From positions 1 through 35,113 of the forward strand of contig NW_004457719.1 of assembly GCF_000313135.1 (NCBI RefSeq): DNA of 35,113 nt, read 5' to 3'. Both the position numbers and the translations under genes were made by a program. Numbering within the stretch: position 1 is the stretch's first letter; each line of letters begins with the position of its first letter. Positions 1 to 11,000 of the stretch are shown here, one piece after another. The notes beneath the pieces are model-generated. The model was given only the letters and a program-made list of their open reading frames with translations. It was not told the origin of the DNA and searched no databases. This DNA is from Acanthamoeba castellanii str. Neff. Its lineage: Eukaryota > Discosea > Longamoebia > Acanthamoebidae.

Positions 1-94
1 CACACGCACACGCACACGCACACGCACACGCACACGCACACGCACACGCACACGCACACACGCACACACGCACACACGCACACACGCACACAAT
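1..94. repeat. CACACG/CACACACG simple repeat
   Basis: Tandem CACACG units change to CACACACG units before unique sequence begins near position 93. The repeat sits just downstream of a splice donor of the F-box gene (minus strand), so it is probably intronic. Nothing suggests a telomere: the array is not G-rich telomeric sequence. Confidence 0.9.
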
Positions 95-120
95 TGGCCT
101 GAGCGGATCTCAGTAGGTAC

Positions 121-1404
121 CGCGTTTGATGGCCCACAGGAACTCGATCCGCTTGAAGTTACTTCTTTCCGCTTCAAGGTGCTCCTCGCATCCTTTCTTG
201 CGTCGCTGCAGTTGCCTCAGAATAATCCCGCACTCCTTGCGCCATGTGGCCTCTTCTCATGTACACACGACACGACACGACCAACGATACCATGTGTGAA
301 CTGAGCACATCACAGGGGGCCATAACAAGAGGAGAAAGAAGGGAAGGGAAACCTGGTTTGGTCTTGGGTCCGCCAAAGCATAGGGAATGGAGGGAGTGCC
401 AGAGCGTCTCGTCGTACGCCATTTCGCGCCACTGCGAACACACCAGCGGCAAGGTCGCCATCACCTGGAAATAGTCGTGTGCAAGCTCAATCAGCGAAAG
501 AAGCTGCGTGTGCGTGTGCGTGTGCGGTGGTGCGTGTGCTACGTGTGCCACGTTGAGTGCTCGTACGTACCTCGTGCATCGGAAGACGAAGGAATATTTC
601 GCATTGTACTTCGGTCGGTAGGTTGTCAAAGGTCAGCCTGCTCTTGTCTCCGCGACGACCTCCGGAAGCGGATGAATGGTCGCAGTCGTCGACCAGCGAG
701 TGGTTCACCTGGTGGAGATCGCACCAGGAGGCGTCATCGTCGGCCGGCCGACTCGCCTTGTGCGGTCGCTGTTCTCGCGCGTCGTCGTGTCCCAGTCGCA
801 GGTCGTCCTCCCTTTTCCTCTTGGTCGCTCCTCCAATCGCAAGTGGCCGAATTGGCGGGCGGAAGAACAGCTGCACGGCACCACACCGACACCAACCCGC
901 GGCTGGTGAGGTGAGCCCCATAATTGGGGGGGGGAGGGAGAGAGGGGCGAACCTTTTCGATGGGTACTGCGGGTGTTGAAAAGGGGGGCGAGGTCGGGGT
1001 ACGGGCCACCCATTCTACATTCACGAACAGACCGGCGCCGCCATCGCCCGCGCTGGTGTCGGCCCCTGACAAGGTGACCCGCCAGCCTCCGTAGAGAGCG
1101 GTGACCACTTGGGCGGCCCCGTCGCCGGGCGATGCGCCATGAACTCGGACCGGAGGAGGGCACACTTCCATCCCTGATGAGAAGAAAAAAAAGGGCAAGA
1201 GTCAAAGGGCCTCGGCTTGGGGGCTGGGTTCGTCGGCGGTTTCGGTTTGACGGCAGTTCACGAGTTTCACCCCGCTCTAAGGCAACCGCCACAACCCCAC
1301 CTGCACGACAGTGAGGTGGCGAGATGTCGGTTGGCAGAACAGCCGCACTGGCCTCTGTCCGAACCTCCGGGACACAACATAAGCCGTCGGACAGCGACTG
1401 CCAT
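121..1404 (-). CDS. F-box protein, 3' end outside window
   Basis: Predicted substrate adaptor of an SCF-type ubiquitin ligase; the F-box would bind Skp1. Exons (minus, in reading order): 1404-1365, 1300-1271, 1173-953, 870-571, 503-353, 252-121, with a donor GTACCT at 120-119 leading out of the window. All phases agree, giving about 291 residues so far. The F-box is split by an intron: NLPTEVQCEIFLRLPMHE ends exon 4 and LPLVCSQWREMAYDETLW is in exon 5. The last exon visible is basic and helical (WRKECGIILRQLQRRKK). Exons 1 and 2 (40 and 30 nt) are tentative; they were chosen because an ATG and matching phases join onto exon 3. The region before the F-box is low in recognisable features. The substrate-binding domain, if any, would lie further downstream, off the window. 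Confidence 0.75.
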
Positions 1405-1843
1405 AAGATACAAAAATTTTAAAAATGTGCAGATGATATTCAGTGTCTCTCTTTCAGATGTTTGAGCAGAGTTTGGTACCTTGAAATTTCGGCATCTGGT
1501 TTTGTCTTGTCTTCGCCCCTCGAGAAGAAAGAAGTGTAAACCGAGCGCGCTACTGTTTTGTTCTGAACACGACAATACGTCCGAAGAACGAAGCATTAGG
1601 TTCGTGCCAGCCTTCCCTCATTATCATTCATTCAATTTGAATGAATTTAGATTTTTGTCGCTTTTCTCTCTTCCTCAAATGGCTGATGATGATGTTAACA
1701 TGATGTTACTCTTATTATTCACCTCTTCTTGGCCCTCTCTCGCTCATGTTCTCACCACCCGTCTCTCCAACTTTCCTCCATCTCCGTTTCAGGATTTGAA
1801 ATTTTGGTGTAAGGCCGTAAGGAAATTTCAAATCGAGATTGAG
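1405..1843. other. intergenic region between divergent genes
   Basis: AT-richer stretch between the F-box gene (minus) and the Ser-rich gene (+). A frame open from about 1481 contains an ATG at 1679 in frame with the downstream gene. An acceptor-like tract ends CTCCGTTTCAG at about 1794, so part of this region could be a 5' UTR intron. No other feature is seen. Confidence 0.5.
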
Positions 1844-2395
1844 ATGAACCGCGTTCGAGGAGCGATTAGGAGCGGGCTCGTACTGCACACGGTTGCCTTC
1901 GTCTCTGGAGGTCTCACCATGTCGGCCCTGCTCAGCTCGTCTCCCATCTCGCCTGCCTCCCCTTCGCTCTACACTCTCGCCACCACTCAGCCCTCTCACT
2001 ACTCGACGCCATCTTCCTCGCTCGTTTCACCTTCTTCAGGACTCTCCCTCGCTTCCTCCACCGATCCCCTCTCTTCTCCGTCGTCATCGGCTTCGTCGCA
2101 ATCGCAACCCCCATCTTCGCCAACGCCTGCCGCAGAGGAGGAGGCTACAGCGTCGATCCAACCGAAGTACACGTTCAGCACGCCCCACTTCGCTCTGGGC
2201 GACCTTCCTCTCTTTGCCAAGGCGAAGGTGCGGCTGGGCGAGCTGTTCACGGGCCTCCGCGATGAGGAATGGAAGCACACCAACGTGGCGCTGGGAATCT
2301 CGCTGCAGCTGAGGAGAAGCCCTAAGACCGTGGATGAAATCGAAGAGGAACGCTACTGGCAGGAGAGCGAAGAAGAAGAGGAAGAGGAGTGGTAG
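1844..2395 (+). CDS. Ser/Pro-rich protein with acidic tail, possible organelle targeting
   Basis: I do not recognise a family. From ATG 1844 it encodes 183 residues. The N-terminus is basic and then hydrophobic (MNRVRGAIRSGLVLHTVAF), which could be a mitochondrial presequence or signal. A Ser/Thr/Pro-rich low-complexity stretch covers roughly residues 30-105. A more ordered part follows (FSTPHFALGDLPLFAKAKVR, LGELFTGLRDEEWKHTNVALG), and the protein ends in a run of Glu and a Trp. The conserved part is probably the last 70 residues. An in-frame ATG at 1679 would add 55 residues, but it lies before an acceptor-like CAG, so 1844 is preferred. ATTAAA at 2441 and AATAAA at 2605 and 2615 may be poly(A) signals. 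Confidence 0.6.
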   Translation: MNRVRGAIRSGLVLHTVAFVSGGLTMSALLSSSPISPASPSLYTLATTQPSHYSTPSSSLVSPSSGLSLASSTDPLSSPSSSASSQSQPPSSPTPAAEEEATASIQPKYTFSTPHFALGDLPLFAKAKVRLGELFTGLRDEEWKHTNVALGISLQLRRSPKTVDEIEEERYWQESEEEEEEEW

Positions 2396-2780
2396 ATGGC
2401 CATGGTTCGATTTTCCCTCCAAATCCCTGCCATTTTTGTAATTAAAGATCAATGACGCGTCACCTTCACTAGTTTCTTTTTTCGCCGCCTTGGCCCGCAC
2501 GTCGGCACATGAGTCACTTTGTATTCACTTCATCTTCTGAATCGCCGTCACCTCTTCGCGGCGAAGATGTCGGCCCGCAACTCGAAAAGGGGAAAAAACC
2601 GGACAATAAACCGCAATAAAAAAGAAAATCAGTCACAGGCAAGACAAAGATAAACAAAACTCAAGGCAAGCGCACACTCCACACAACAATCTTACACAGT
2701 ACGTCGCCTGCACCCTCTCAGAGGCACACTTTTTCCGTGTGTGCCGCTTACAAAGTTGACGGTTCGATTGTCGAGTGTAG
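2396..2780 (+). other. intergenic; 3' end signals and peroxiredoxin promoter
   Basis: Contains ATTAAA (2441-2446) and two AATAAA hexamers (2605-2610, 2615-2620), suitable for 3' processing of the upstream gene. The remaining 160 nt must hold the peroxiredoxin promoter. I see no clear TATA box. Confidence 0.5.
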
Positions 2781-3522
2781 ATGGCGTTGAAGGCTGGCGA
2801 CAAGATCCCCACTGATGTGAGCTTCCTCACCCTCGTGGACGACGCACCCACCCCGCTCGGTTTCGACGACATCTTTGCCAACAAGAAGGTATACCCAAAC
2901 AGCAAAAATCGATTCTTGAAAAGAAAATGCAAGGCCTCACCACCCTGGACTGGATCCTGTGTGCAGGTGGCCTTCTTCGCCGTGCCCGGCGCGTTCACGC
3001 CCGGCTGCTCGAAGACCCACTGCCCGTCGTTCGTCCTGGGCGCGGCCCGGCTCAAGCAGAAGGGCATCGACGCCGTCTACTGCACGGCCGTGAACGGTAT
3101 TTCCCTCTTTCCCACCTTCCCGCTACGCTACGCGCTCGTCTCGTCGCAATGCTTCGTTCGGTGGCGCTCACACCGCGTCTCGTGGGATTTGGCACACATG
3201 TCAGACGCGTTCGTCCTGGACGCCTGGGCCGAATCGCAGGGCGCCAAGGGCAAGATCACCTTCCTTGGTACGCGTGCTCTCCTTCATCATCGTCTTCTCC
3301 TTTTTCTGCTGTCTGCTCACCTTCACTCCTCTTGCTTCTGCAGCTGATGGCAACGGCGACTTTGCCCGCAAGATCGGCCTGACCAAGGAGACCGGTGCTT
3401 TCGGCGGCACCAGGAGCGCTCGCTATGCGCTGATCGCCACCAACGGCGTGGTGGACTACATCGCCGTGGACGAGCAGGGCGTCGACAAGACCACCGCCGA
3501 CTCGCTCCTCGCCAACCTCTAA
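2781..3522 (+). CDS. Prx5-type peroxiredoxin
   Basis: Thiol peroxidase that reduces hydrogen peroxide and alkyl hydroperoxides through a peroxidatic cysteine. Exons 2781-2888, 2967-3096, 3205-3267 and 3344-3522 give 159 residues, about the normal length of a cytosolic Prx5/type II peroxiredoxin. The active-site motif VPGAFTPGCSKTHCP is intact, with the peroxidatic Cys at residue 50 and a second Cys at 55. Later family blocks DAFVLDAW and GTRSARYALIATNGVVDYI are present; no C-terminal peroxisome or N-terminal organelle signal is evident (it ends LLANL). Introns are about 75-110 nt. AATAAA lies 26 nt after the stop. Identification is firm; localisation is inferred only from the absence of a presequence. 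Confidence 0.93.
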
Positions 3523-3547
3523 AGCCGTTCGCTTCGAAGAAGAATCA

Positions 3548-3553
3548 AATAAA
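3548..3553 (+). terminator. poly(A) signal of the peroxiredoxin gene
   Basis: Canonical AATAAA 26 nt downstream of the TAA stop. Confidence 0.6.
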
Positions 3554-3665
3554 AAGAGTACTCAGGCAAGCAAAACCCATGAACTGGTGCGCCATCGTCC
3601 CCTTCAACTGTAGTGCTTTGTATGGTCATCTTTGAGCAAAGAGGAGGTCGCGGCTGGGGCTAATT

Positions 3666-4706
3666 CTAGAAGAGGAAGGAGAGGAAGGACTGCAGCGAGG
3701 CCGCCGAGCTGGTCGCCGACACCGACACCACCTTCTGGGCCTGGGTCGGATTGGGGGTCAGCAGCGAACCAAAGAGAAGAAGAGAGGGGGAGGAGGGGTA
3801 GAAGGGAGAGGAGTGTACGGCGGGGGCGGTGACGACGGTGGACACGGTCTTCACGGGGGTGGTTACAGCAACCACGGCGGCCGCTGCAGCGGGGCTCACT
3901 TCGGCGATGACGGCGGTGACCGGGCTGACCTCGGCGGCGACGACGGCGACGGCCGGGCTGACCTCGGCGGCGGCGACGACGGCCGGGCTGACCTCGGCGG
4001 CGGCGACGACGGCTACGGCTGGGCTGACCTCGGCGGCGGCGACGACGGCCGGGCTGACCTCGGCAGCGACCGCGACCGGGCTGGCGACGGCGGCGGTGGC
4101 GGCCACGACCACGGGAGACGTTTCTGTGGAGTGAAGAGAAGGCCACGTCAGCTCACAACACGCTTCGAGCAAGAGCACGGGGCGAGAGCGTACCTACTGT
4201 GGTCGTGACGTTGGCTGCATGAAGAGAATGTAATGAAAGAAAGAAGAGAAGAAAATCACATCAGTCGAATTGCCCTGATGAAGCGGGAACCCAGGAATGA
4301 GAAAGAACGATGGTGTGATCATTGTGATCTTGAACAAAACTAAACGATGGACTTGTCGGTATCGGTGCTGGTGGAGCCTGGCTTGGCCCCGGAGTGGTGA
4401 AACAGATAAACAAAGCCCACAATGTCCAACACCAGCAACCCAAACACCACCCACTCACCCGTTGCGTTGGCGCTCTTCACAGTGGGCTCGCCTGCATCGT
4501 CATAGTGATGATCGTCAGTGACGTTGGCGATTGGAGTGTGGTGCGCAAACAGTGGGAGCTGTACCAATGAAGGTACCGACGGCATCCCCCTCGTAGGCCA
4601 CAGATGCGTTGGTGGCCTCCACGGTCTGCGTTGTCGTTGTCTGGGCCAGCGCCTGAGCGGAGAAGAGGCAGAGGCAGGCTACCACGAAGATGATGGTCTT
4701 GAGCAT
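3666..4706 (-). CDS. secreted Ala/Val-rich repeat protein (spliced form)
   Basis: Exons 4706-4577, 4491-4459, 4214-4194 (a 21-nt microexon) and 4123-3666 keep one frame and give 213 residues. Exon 1 encodes a clear signal peptide (MLKTIIFVVACLCLFSAQAL, cleavage probably after ALA). The rest is Thr- then Ala/Val-rich with about six imperfect copies of a unit like AAEVSPAVV. The C-terminus ends TSSAASLQSFLSFLF, which could be a short GPI-type tail or simply hydrophobic. No enzyme domain is seen; a surface or secreted structural protein is the likeliest role. The second donor used here is ACGG|GTGAGT; reading through it instead gives the membrane form listed separately. The reverse strand also has an open frame across the repeat, but without splice or start support. 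Confidence 0.55.
4340..4706 (-). CDS. single-pass membrane protein (read-through form of the same gene)
   Basis: Exons 4706-4577 and 4491-4340 give 93 residues: the same signal peptide, a Thr-rich mature N-terminus with NAS and NAT sequons, then one membrane segment (WVVFGLLVLDIVGFVYLF, about residues 56-73) and a short polar tail ending DTDKSIV. This would be a type I surface protein. It shares exon 1 with the Ala/Val-rich form and differs by not using the GTGAGT donor at 4458. I cannot tell from sequence which form is made, or whether both are. A TATA box lies 62 nt upstream of the ATG. Confidence 0.55.
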
Positions 4707-4767
4707 TGTTGCGAGTGCGAGTGAGCGATCGAGTATTGGGTGAAGAAGAGTCAATGGGCCTTGTTGG

Positions 4768-4774
4768 TTTTATA
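4768..4774 (-). promoter_or_regulatory. TATA box of the secreted-protein gene
   Basis: TATAAAA on the minus strand, about 62 nt upstream of the ATG at 4706. The spacing leaves room for a short 5' UTR. Confidence 0.6.
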
Positions 4775-5710
4775 CTGAGGTTGTTGAGGGCACTTAATAG
4801 AGTGAGGGTCGGCGGCCGAGATTCGACGGAAATCAGGACCACCCCAGGCCGACTCATCGTCAACGCGCTGCTGTCGTGGGTGTCACGCTTGTTCTCAATT
4901 TTGCGATCTGTAGTGTAACCAGCGGGCAGCCGCCGACACTCACAAGGCACCGTAAATGGTTGCTCGCCGAAGGGACGCGGTTGCATTGGCGAAATAGTAG
5001 AGAGAACAAAGTCGACACCAACACCGCGTGTTGTTTGCATTTCAGGCAAGAAGAGAGTAGAAAGTTGACCAAAATGCCAAGGTGGCTGATCCAGGACATC
5101 GAACCGCACGCGACTTGCCCGAGAGAAGGAGGCGGACGAGGCACCAGAGCACGAGCTGCGGCGGAGTACCATCTGCCCGCAACCCGAACGGCGCACCTGA
5201 AGCAAAAATTGCGCCTATGGGCACCGAGTAGATAGTTAACCGACCACTCATAAAACTGCCCGGCTGCCTTATTCCGCCAGTTGCCGGGACGTTCAGAGCC
5301 GCCAATGCGCAACTTGTGGGATGTCGACATAAAATGCGTGGTTTTAGGGATCTTCTCCAGTTTTGCCTGTTTTCGGCCGTGTCGACAACTTCAAACTCCC
5401 TTGCGGGTCCAATGGCCGGCCGCCTCTGACGGCGATCGAGGGATCCCGCAACCGGCGAGCCCGCTGCGCGTGGTTGTGGGCTGGTGTGGGCCACGTTGCG
5501 TTACTTCTTAGTTGGTCCATTGCACAGGCCTCGGCACGCTCTCACTTCCATAACAGAAGAAGAGGTCTCGAAAGAGCAGCGCAGAGAAGAGAAGAGGAGA
5601 AGGACTCACACAGTTTCAAAGAACCACATACCCAGCAAGCACGAGAGAGGGAGTTTGAAGCGCGGATAACGCTACACCGAACGATAGAGCCCAAACTGGA
5701 GACCCTCACC
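4775..5710. other. long intergenic region between divergent genes
   Basis: About 930 nt between the secreted-protein gene (minus) and the GATA factor gene (+). Open frames occur on both strands but show no family similarity, no good splice context and no codon bias unlike background. The GATA gene promoter and leader must lie in its right-hand part. I see no repeat or RNA gene. Confidence 0.5.
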
Positions 5711-7193
5711 ATGCAACCACCCATGGCCGACGGCCGTCATCAGCAGCTCGGCCAGATTTGCTACGTTCCTCTCTACGTACGGCTACACACACTCTCTCTC
5801 CCTCTCATCATCATCCCAGATAGATGAAGATGAATCAAACTCTTGCTCACCTACGCTCTCCATGATGACGTTCAGATCGTGCCCCAGGGGACTGCGGGCG
5901 GGCCGTCGGTTGACATGGCCTCCCTTCAGTCCTGCGCGGCTGCCATGGCCGCCGCTGGCGGTGCCTCGGCGCAACCCCAGTTCTCCTTCAGCCCTTTCTT
6001 CGTGCAGCTGCCCGCACCGCCGGCCTCGTCTGCGCCGTCATCATCATCCTCGGCGCCCCCGTCGCCCGGCACCTCATCATCCTCGCCCGCATCGCCCGGC
6101 CAAAGCTACGCCCACCAGCGTCAGCAGGCGCAACTCGCCCAGCTCGCCCAGCACTACGCGGCCCTTCAGCACCAGCAGCAGCAACGAGCGCCCGCAGCCG
6201 GTACGCCCCGCAAACTTGTCTTTCCCCGTTTCCATTGAGCTTTCCTGCTCGCTTTTCATTCGCCGCACCACGCGGAGTTGTTGGTCACCTTGCATGTGAT
6301 CACCTCGGTCACGGTCGTTGCAACGAAATTTGTTTGTTATTCTGACTTTGGGTGTTTTGTTGTGTTTCTGTTCGTTTGATGCTGTTTACCTGTTGTCCAG
6401 GTCTCGCGGAGTACCGGTTGGCCAACTTTGCGTCGCTCCTGCCGTCGGCCGGCGGCAGCGCGCCACAGACGCAGCAGCAGCCCGGACAGCTGCCGTCGCC
6501 GTTCGTGGTACCCTCGCTCGCGGCGCTGCCTCATCTGGCCGCCGCTGCGGCGGCTGGTGCCCAGCAGGCCCACTTCCAGTTCCCCTTCCAGCTCCAGAGC
6601 TCGGCGGGGCTCTTCACCGGGCCGCCTCCCACCGCAGCAGCCGAGGCATCGACGACCAGCACCTGCACCACGTCGTCGAGTGACCCGGCGACGACCGGCA
6701 GCAGCTGCACCACGTCGGGCAAGAAGGAGATCAAGTTCAAGTACCACATGTCGATCATGCCGCAGCTGGCCACCAACGCTGGCGCGCCGGCGCCGCCCAA
6801 GGTGGAGATGAAGAAGAAGCGCAAGCCGCGCATGCGTATCACCGGGCGCGTGTGCACGCACTGCGGCGCCACCAAGACGACCGAGTGGCGAATGGGTCCC
6901 GAGGGCCGAGGCACCCTGTGCAACGCGTACGTCGTTCACCTTTGCACTCTGCATCAACCACCATCGCGTGTGCTCACCTTCTTCTTCCTCCTCCTCTTGT
7001 TGTTGGTTGTAGATGTGGGCTTCGGTACCGCAAGAAGTTGCTCATGGACGGACAAAAGGACCCCAACGCCAAGATCACGATGAGCATGCTCCTCAACGCC
7101 ACCAAGAAGACCACCAAGCCGGGCAGTTCTTCGGCCAAGGACGAAGGTCCCTCTTCCAGCCCGACCCGGCGCTCGGACGACGAATCGCCGTGA
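5711..7193 (+). CDS. GATA-type zinc finger transcription factor
   Basis: Nuclear DNA-binding regulator expected to recognise GATA-containing sites. Exons 5711-5776, 5876-6200, 6401-6926 and 7013-7193 give 365 residues. The first 250 residues are Ala/Gln/Ser/Pro-rich, typical of activation regions. A basic stretch (MKKKRKPRMR, likely nuclear signal) precedes the finger. The single finger has Cys at about 282, 285, 304 and 307: CTHCGATKTTEWRMGPEGRG followed by TLCNA and CGLRYRKK. The loop is C-X2-C-X18-C-X2-C, the length common in plant and Dictyostelium GATA factors rather than the 17 usual in animals. The last intron falls inside the second Cys knuckle (phase 2). The tail is short and Ser/Lys-rich. 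Identification is firm; targets are unknown. Confidence 0.93.
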
Positions 7194-8029
7194 ACTTGCT
7201 CTGCCGAGTACCGACGGTCACCAGTACCAGTGTAAGTGAGGCGGAAAGAGCTTCCCGCCTCACGACCAAGGCTCCAAGCCCCCTTTCTATGTACATACAA
7301 TCATCACCACCAACGAAACACTCTTCTTTACCAGCCATCGTAAGCCCGGTGCCACCCAGGCCAGCCGCCGGGTTGGAGTTGTTGGCTCTTGGTGCTGATC
7401 AGTTTGGATGGTTTTCATGATTGTCGACAGCTGCCTCACATTCCAGACAAAATAATTAATTAGGTGTTGTGTGGGCTTGGGGCCAACGGCGTTGTCTGAA
7501 CTGAGTCTTTCAATCTCTCTCCGCCCCGCCCCCGCCGAAGATTAGATCTCTTTGAGAGACCTCCCCCCCCCTCCACCGAAGCCACACGCGGCAGATTTTC
7601 GGTTAGGCCTCCTTTCTTACGGACGCTACACCGTCTGGCGAACAGGTGATGAGCCGCCCCCCATTTATTTTACTCTTTTGTCGCTTTCGTTTTGCTCTGT
7701 TTTACCTTGATTTTTATTTTTCTACAAATTGATCTTCATCTTCTGAAATGCGCTCGTTGTGCTGCTGTTCTGGTTTACGATTTACCTACTTGGTTCAGTG
7801 GCAGCTTTCACCTCGCTGCGAGCTCGACCAAATCTGGTGCAGCCAACAAATCAATCCATAAATAACATTCCTCTTACTTCCTTTCATCGAATCTTGTTTC
7901 GTCCTTTGGTCATGGATCGATCTGGTCCTGACATCTTCTCTCCTCTGCTCTCGCGCCGGCAGACTGAAGAGAAAGAGAGAAAGAGAAAGACTGCGGCAGT
8001 AGTGCTGCACGACTAGCCAGCAGCCAGCC
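7194..8029 (+). other. intergenic region
   Basis: 3' UTR of the GATA gene followed by the promoter of the LRR-RasGEF gene. It contains pyrimidine-rich and C-rich tracts (C run near 7562) and an AT-rich part from 7660 to 7740. No AATAAA and no convincing TATA box was recognised, and no coding exon is supported. Confidence 0.45.
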
Positions 8030-11000
8030 ATGGGGCAGCAGATATCCAAGGGCATTGAGCTGGCCAAGTCCAAGGGCGGCTCCCACTTTGCCATCACCGA
8101 GATCTCCTCCAAGAAGGGTGCGTTCCGTTCCTCTTCTTCTTCTTCTCCTCCTCCATCATCATCATCACTACCTTCTTGTTCATCTTCTTCTTCATCACCA
8201 CCACCATCATCTGGCTTTGACTTGCTCACACGTCCCAGCAGGCGGAGCGGCCCAGCAGACCGAGGAGGAGCTCAACAAGATCTTGATGCACATACTGAAG
8301 GAGCTGCCCAACCTCAATCGCATCACGGTGACGTCGTGCAATCTCACCCTCCTGCCGGACGAGGAGCTGGGCAAGGTCATCAACCTGGTCACCCTCTCGC
8401 TCGAGGAGAACATGCTGACGCAGCTCAACGAGGGCTTCCGCAATCTGTTCAACCTCAAGGAGCTCTACCTCTCCAAGAACCACTTCACACGCCTCCCCAA
8501 GGAGCTGGGCTACCTCGCCTCGCTCGAGCTCCTCTCCCTCAACCACAACTACCTCGGGGTACACCGCACACGCGCACCACACACACCGCACACCCATGCC
8601 GCACACACCGAACACGCGCACCGCACATGTGTGGCTTTCTCATAGATTTTCTTTTTGAAGGGTGCGGCACCGCCTCGCTCGGCGTCGCCAACGTCGGGCG
8701 TGACGATGAGTCCGTCCAAGGACAAGGGCTCCAACAAGCTGGACACCTGGCGCAAGAGCTGGCGCAACCGAAAGGGCAAGAAATCGAAAGGTATAGCGTC
8801 AGGCCTGCGATTTTAATGTGCGTGTGTGCGTGTGCCGCACGCACTCACCGCACGCACGTTGGGCGCTTGCTCTGTGTTCAGCTGGAGACGTAATGGCGAC
8901 GGACGACTTCTACCGGACGGGCAGCGAACCGGTCATGTCCTCCTCGCTCGGGAGCGAAGAAAAGGGCAAGGAAAAGGACAAGGACAAGGGCAAGAAGTGG
9001 ACCCTTCGACGAAGGTCCAAGGACGAAAAGAAACTCAAAGGTACACCTCGTGTGCGGTGTGTGCGGTGTGTGCGGTGTGTGCGGTGCAGTGTGTGCGTAT
9101 TTGTGGGACTCACATTCTCTCACTCGCGACGTGCAGCTTCGCCTGGCGTGAGCGCCATCATCAGCCCGCGATACAGCGACGACATCAAGGACCTGGGCAC
9201 AAGTAAGTCGCACGAGGGCATGCTGACCTCGAGCCCGCCCCAGGTCCGCACGCGCAGCGTGCCGGACGGCCCTGGGAAGGGAGGATCGCCTGAGCTCATG
9301 TCGTCGCCGTCCCTGCCGCCCTTCGCGCCCTCGGCCCCGGCCAAGCTGACGCTGCGCGAGCGGCTGGCGGCCGGCAAGACCGGCTCGCTGTCGACGGCGC
9401 CCATAGACCCCGAGCGCCTGTCGAGCTCCACGAGCGCCTCCCACACGACGGCTTCGTCAGGCGGCGACTCAGCCAGCGCGGCGCGCGTGCAGCGATCGTT
9501 GACCGTCTCCGACCCGATATTCCCCGCGGGCAACTACTCGCCGCGCGAGGGGTCCTTCGACACCCTGTCCGACAACGACTCCTTCACGGCGAGCATGGAC
9601 GACATCTCGCTCGACGGCGACGGCAGTGCGTTCATCACCACCCGCTCTTCGGCGTCGCTCTCCTGTTCGTCACAACTCACGTGTGTGTCGTGTCTCGTGT
9701 GTCGTGTCTCGTGTGCGTGCTTACAGTGGAGTCGGCGCGGGCATCGGGTCTGTTCCCGTCGATGGACGAGGACAACAGCTACGTGGGTCCGATCGAGCTG
9801 CCGTCGCTCACGTATCTCAACTTCTCCGACAACTCGCTGGCGCAGATCCCGCGCGAGCTCAACCTCGCCAGCTGCACGCGGCTCAAGAAGGTAAAGCGGC
9901 CGCTTCTTCACAGCCCAGATCTTGAGCTTCGGCCGACTCACCGTCAAACTCGGTGGTTGTGTGTGTTGTGTGTGTGTGTTGTGTGTTTGTGTGTGTGTTC
10001 TAGGTCTTGCTGGGGTCCAACCGCCTGACGTCGCTGCCGCCGACCTTCTTCGGTCTCACCTCGCTCACCAGTCTCGGCCTCGAGGAAAACAACATCACCG
10101 AGCTGCCCGAAGAGCTAGGTACGTTGCTGCTGCTGTTGCTGCTGTTGTTTGAACACTCACTCACAGTCAACAAAATAGGCAACCTCGTGGAGGTGTCGGA
10201 GCTGCTCCTGCGCCGCAACCGCATCTCCAAGCTGCCCGACTCGTGGAACTTCCTGGAGAATCTCAAGAATCTCGATCTCTCGTCGAACCGGCTGACCGAG
10301 CTCCCGCCCTCGATCGGAGGACTCAAGAACCTCCACACGCTCTTCATTCAGCACAACCAGATCACCTCCCTCCCCGGTACCAAGCACAGCAGCGCGCCTC
10401 TGCTCTCACGCCTTTGGCTTCAGCCTATAAGCATTTTTTAATCGTCGTGGCCATTCCAACGCAGACGAGTTTGGCAAGCTCAACAACCTCAACAAGCTGC
10501 TGATGAACGACAACAAGCTGGAATACTTGCCACGTACGTGACATCACCCCAATCATACACTAACATATCAATATTACTATTCAGAACAAAATATAATGGT
10601 ATTTTTCCGTTCACAGTGACCTTCGGCGGTCTGACGTCGCTCACGGAGCTGAGCTTGGCCGAGAATCGGCTGTTGGAGCTGCCGCCCTCGTTCGGCGCGC
10701 TCAAGTCCCTGCGCAAGCTGTCGGCCGAAAGCAACTGGTACACACCCCAGCGCGTCTGGCTTGCCAGCGAAGATGAAAGAAGAAGAAGAAGAACAAAGAA
10801 AAAGAACGAAAAAAAGAACGAAGAATGAACGACAGCTCACCCGCCTCCCTGCGTTGTGCCAGCCTTCGCGCTTTGCCGGCAGAGTTCCGTCACCTGAGCA
10901 AGCTCCAGATGGCCTCGTTCAAGAGCAACCAGTTCCGAGAGATCCCCACCTCATTCCTCTTCCTCAAGTACGCTGCTGGCCTTCGTTCAAACGATTTCGT

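Noticed and set aside
1..94. Possible telomere at the window edge
   Set aside because: The repeat is CACACG/CACACACG rather than a G-rich telomeric unit, and coding exons of the F-box gene appear to continue beyond it.
3829..4134. Thr/Ala/Gly-rich open frame on the plus strand across the Ala/Val repeat
   Set aside because: It mirrors the minus-strand repeat exon, which has a signal-peptide exon, phased splice sites and a TATA box. The plus frame has none of these.
4860..5494. Several 100-150 residue frames between the secreted and GATA genes
   Set aside because: Frames on both strands overlap, with no family similarity, no phased splice sites and no consistent codon bias.
7561..7572. C-rich run as a regulatory or structural element
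   Set aside because: A single short homopolymer in an intergenic region is not enough to claim a function.
9197..9206. AAGTAAGT as a splice donor inside exon 5 of the RasGEF
   Set aside because: The frame continues open through it for over 450 nt with coherent Ser/Pro-rich sequence, and no matching acceptor is needed to keep phase.
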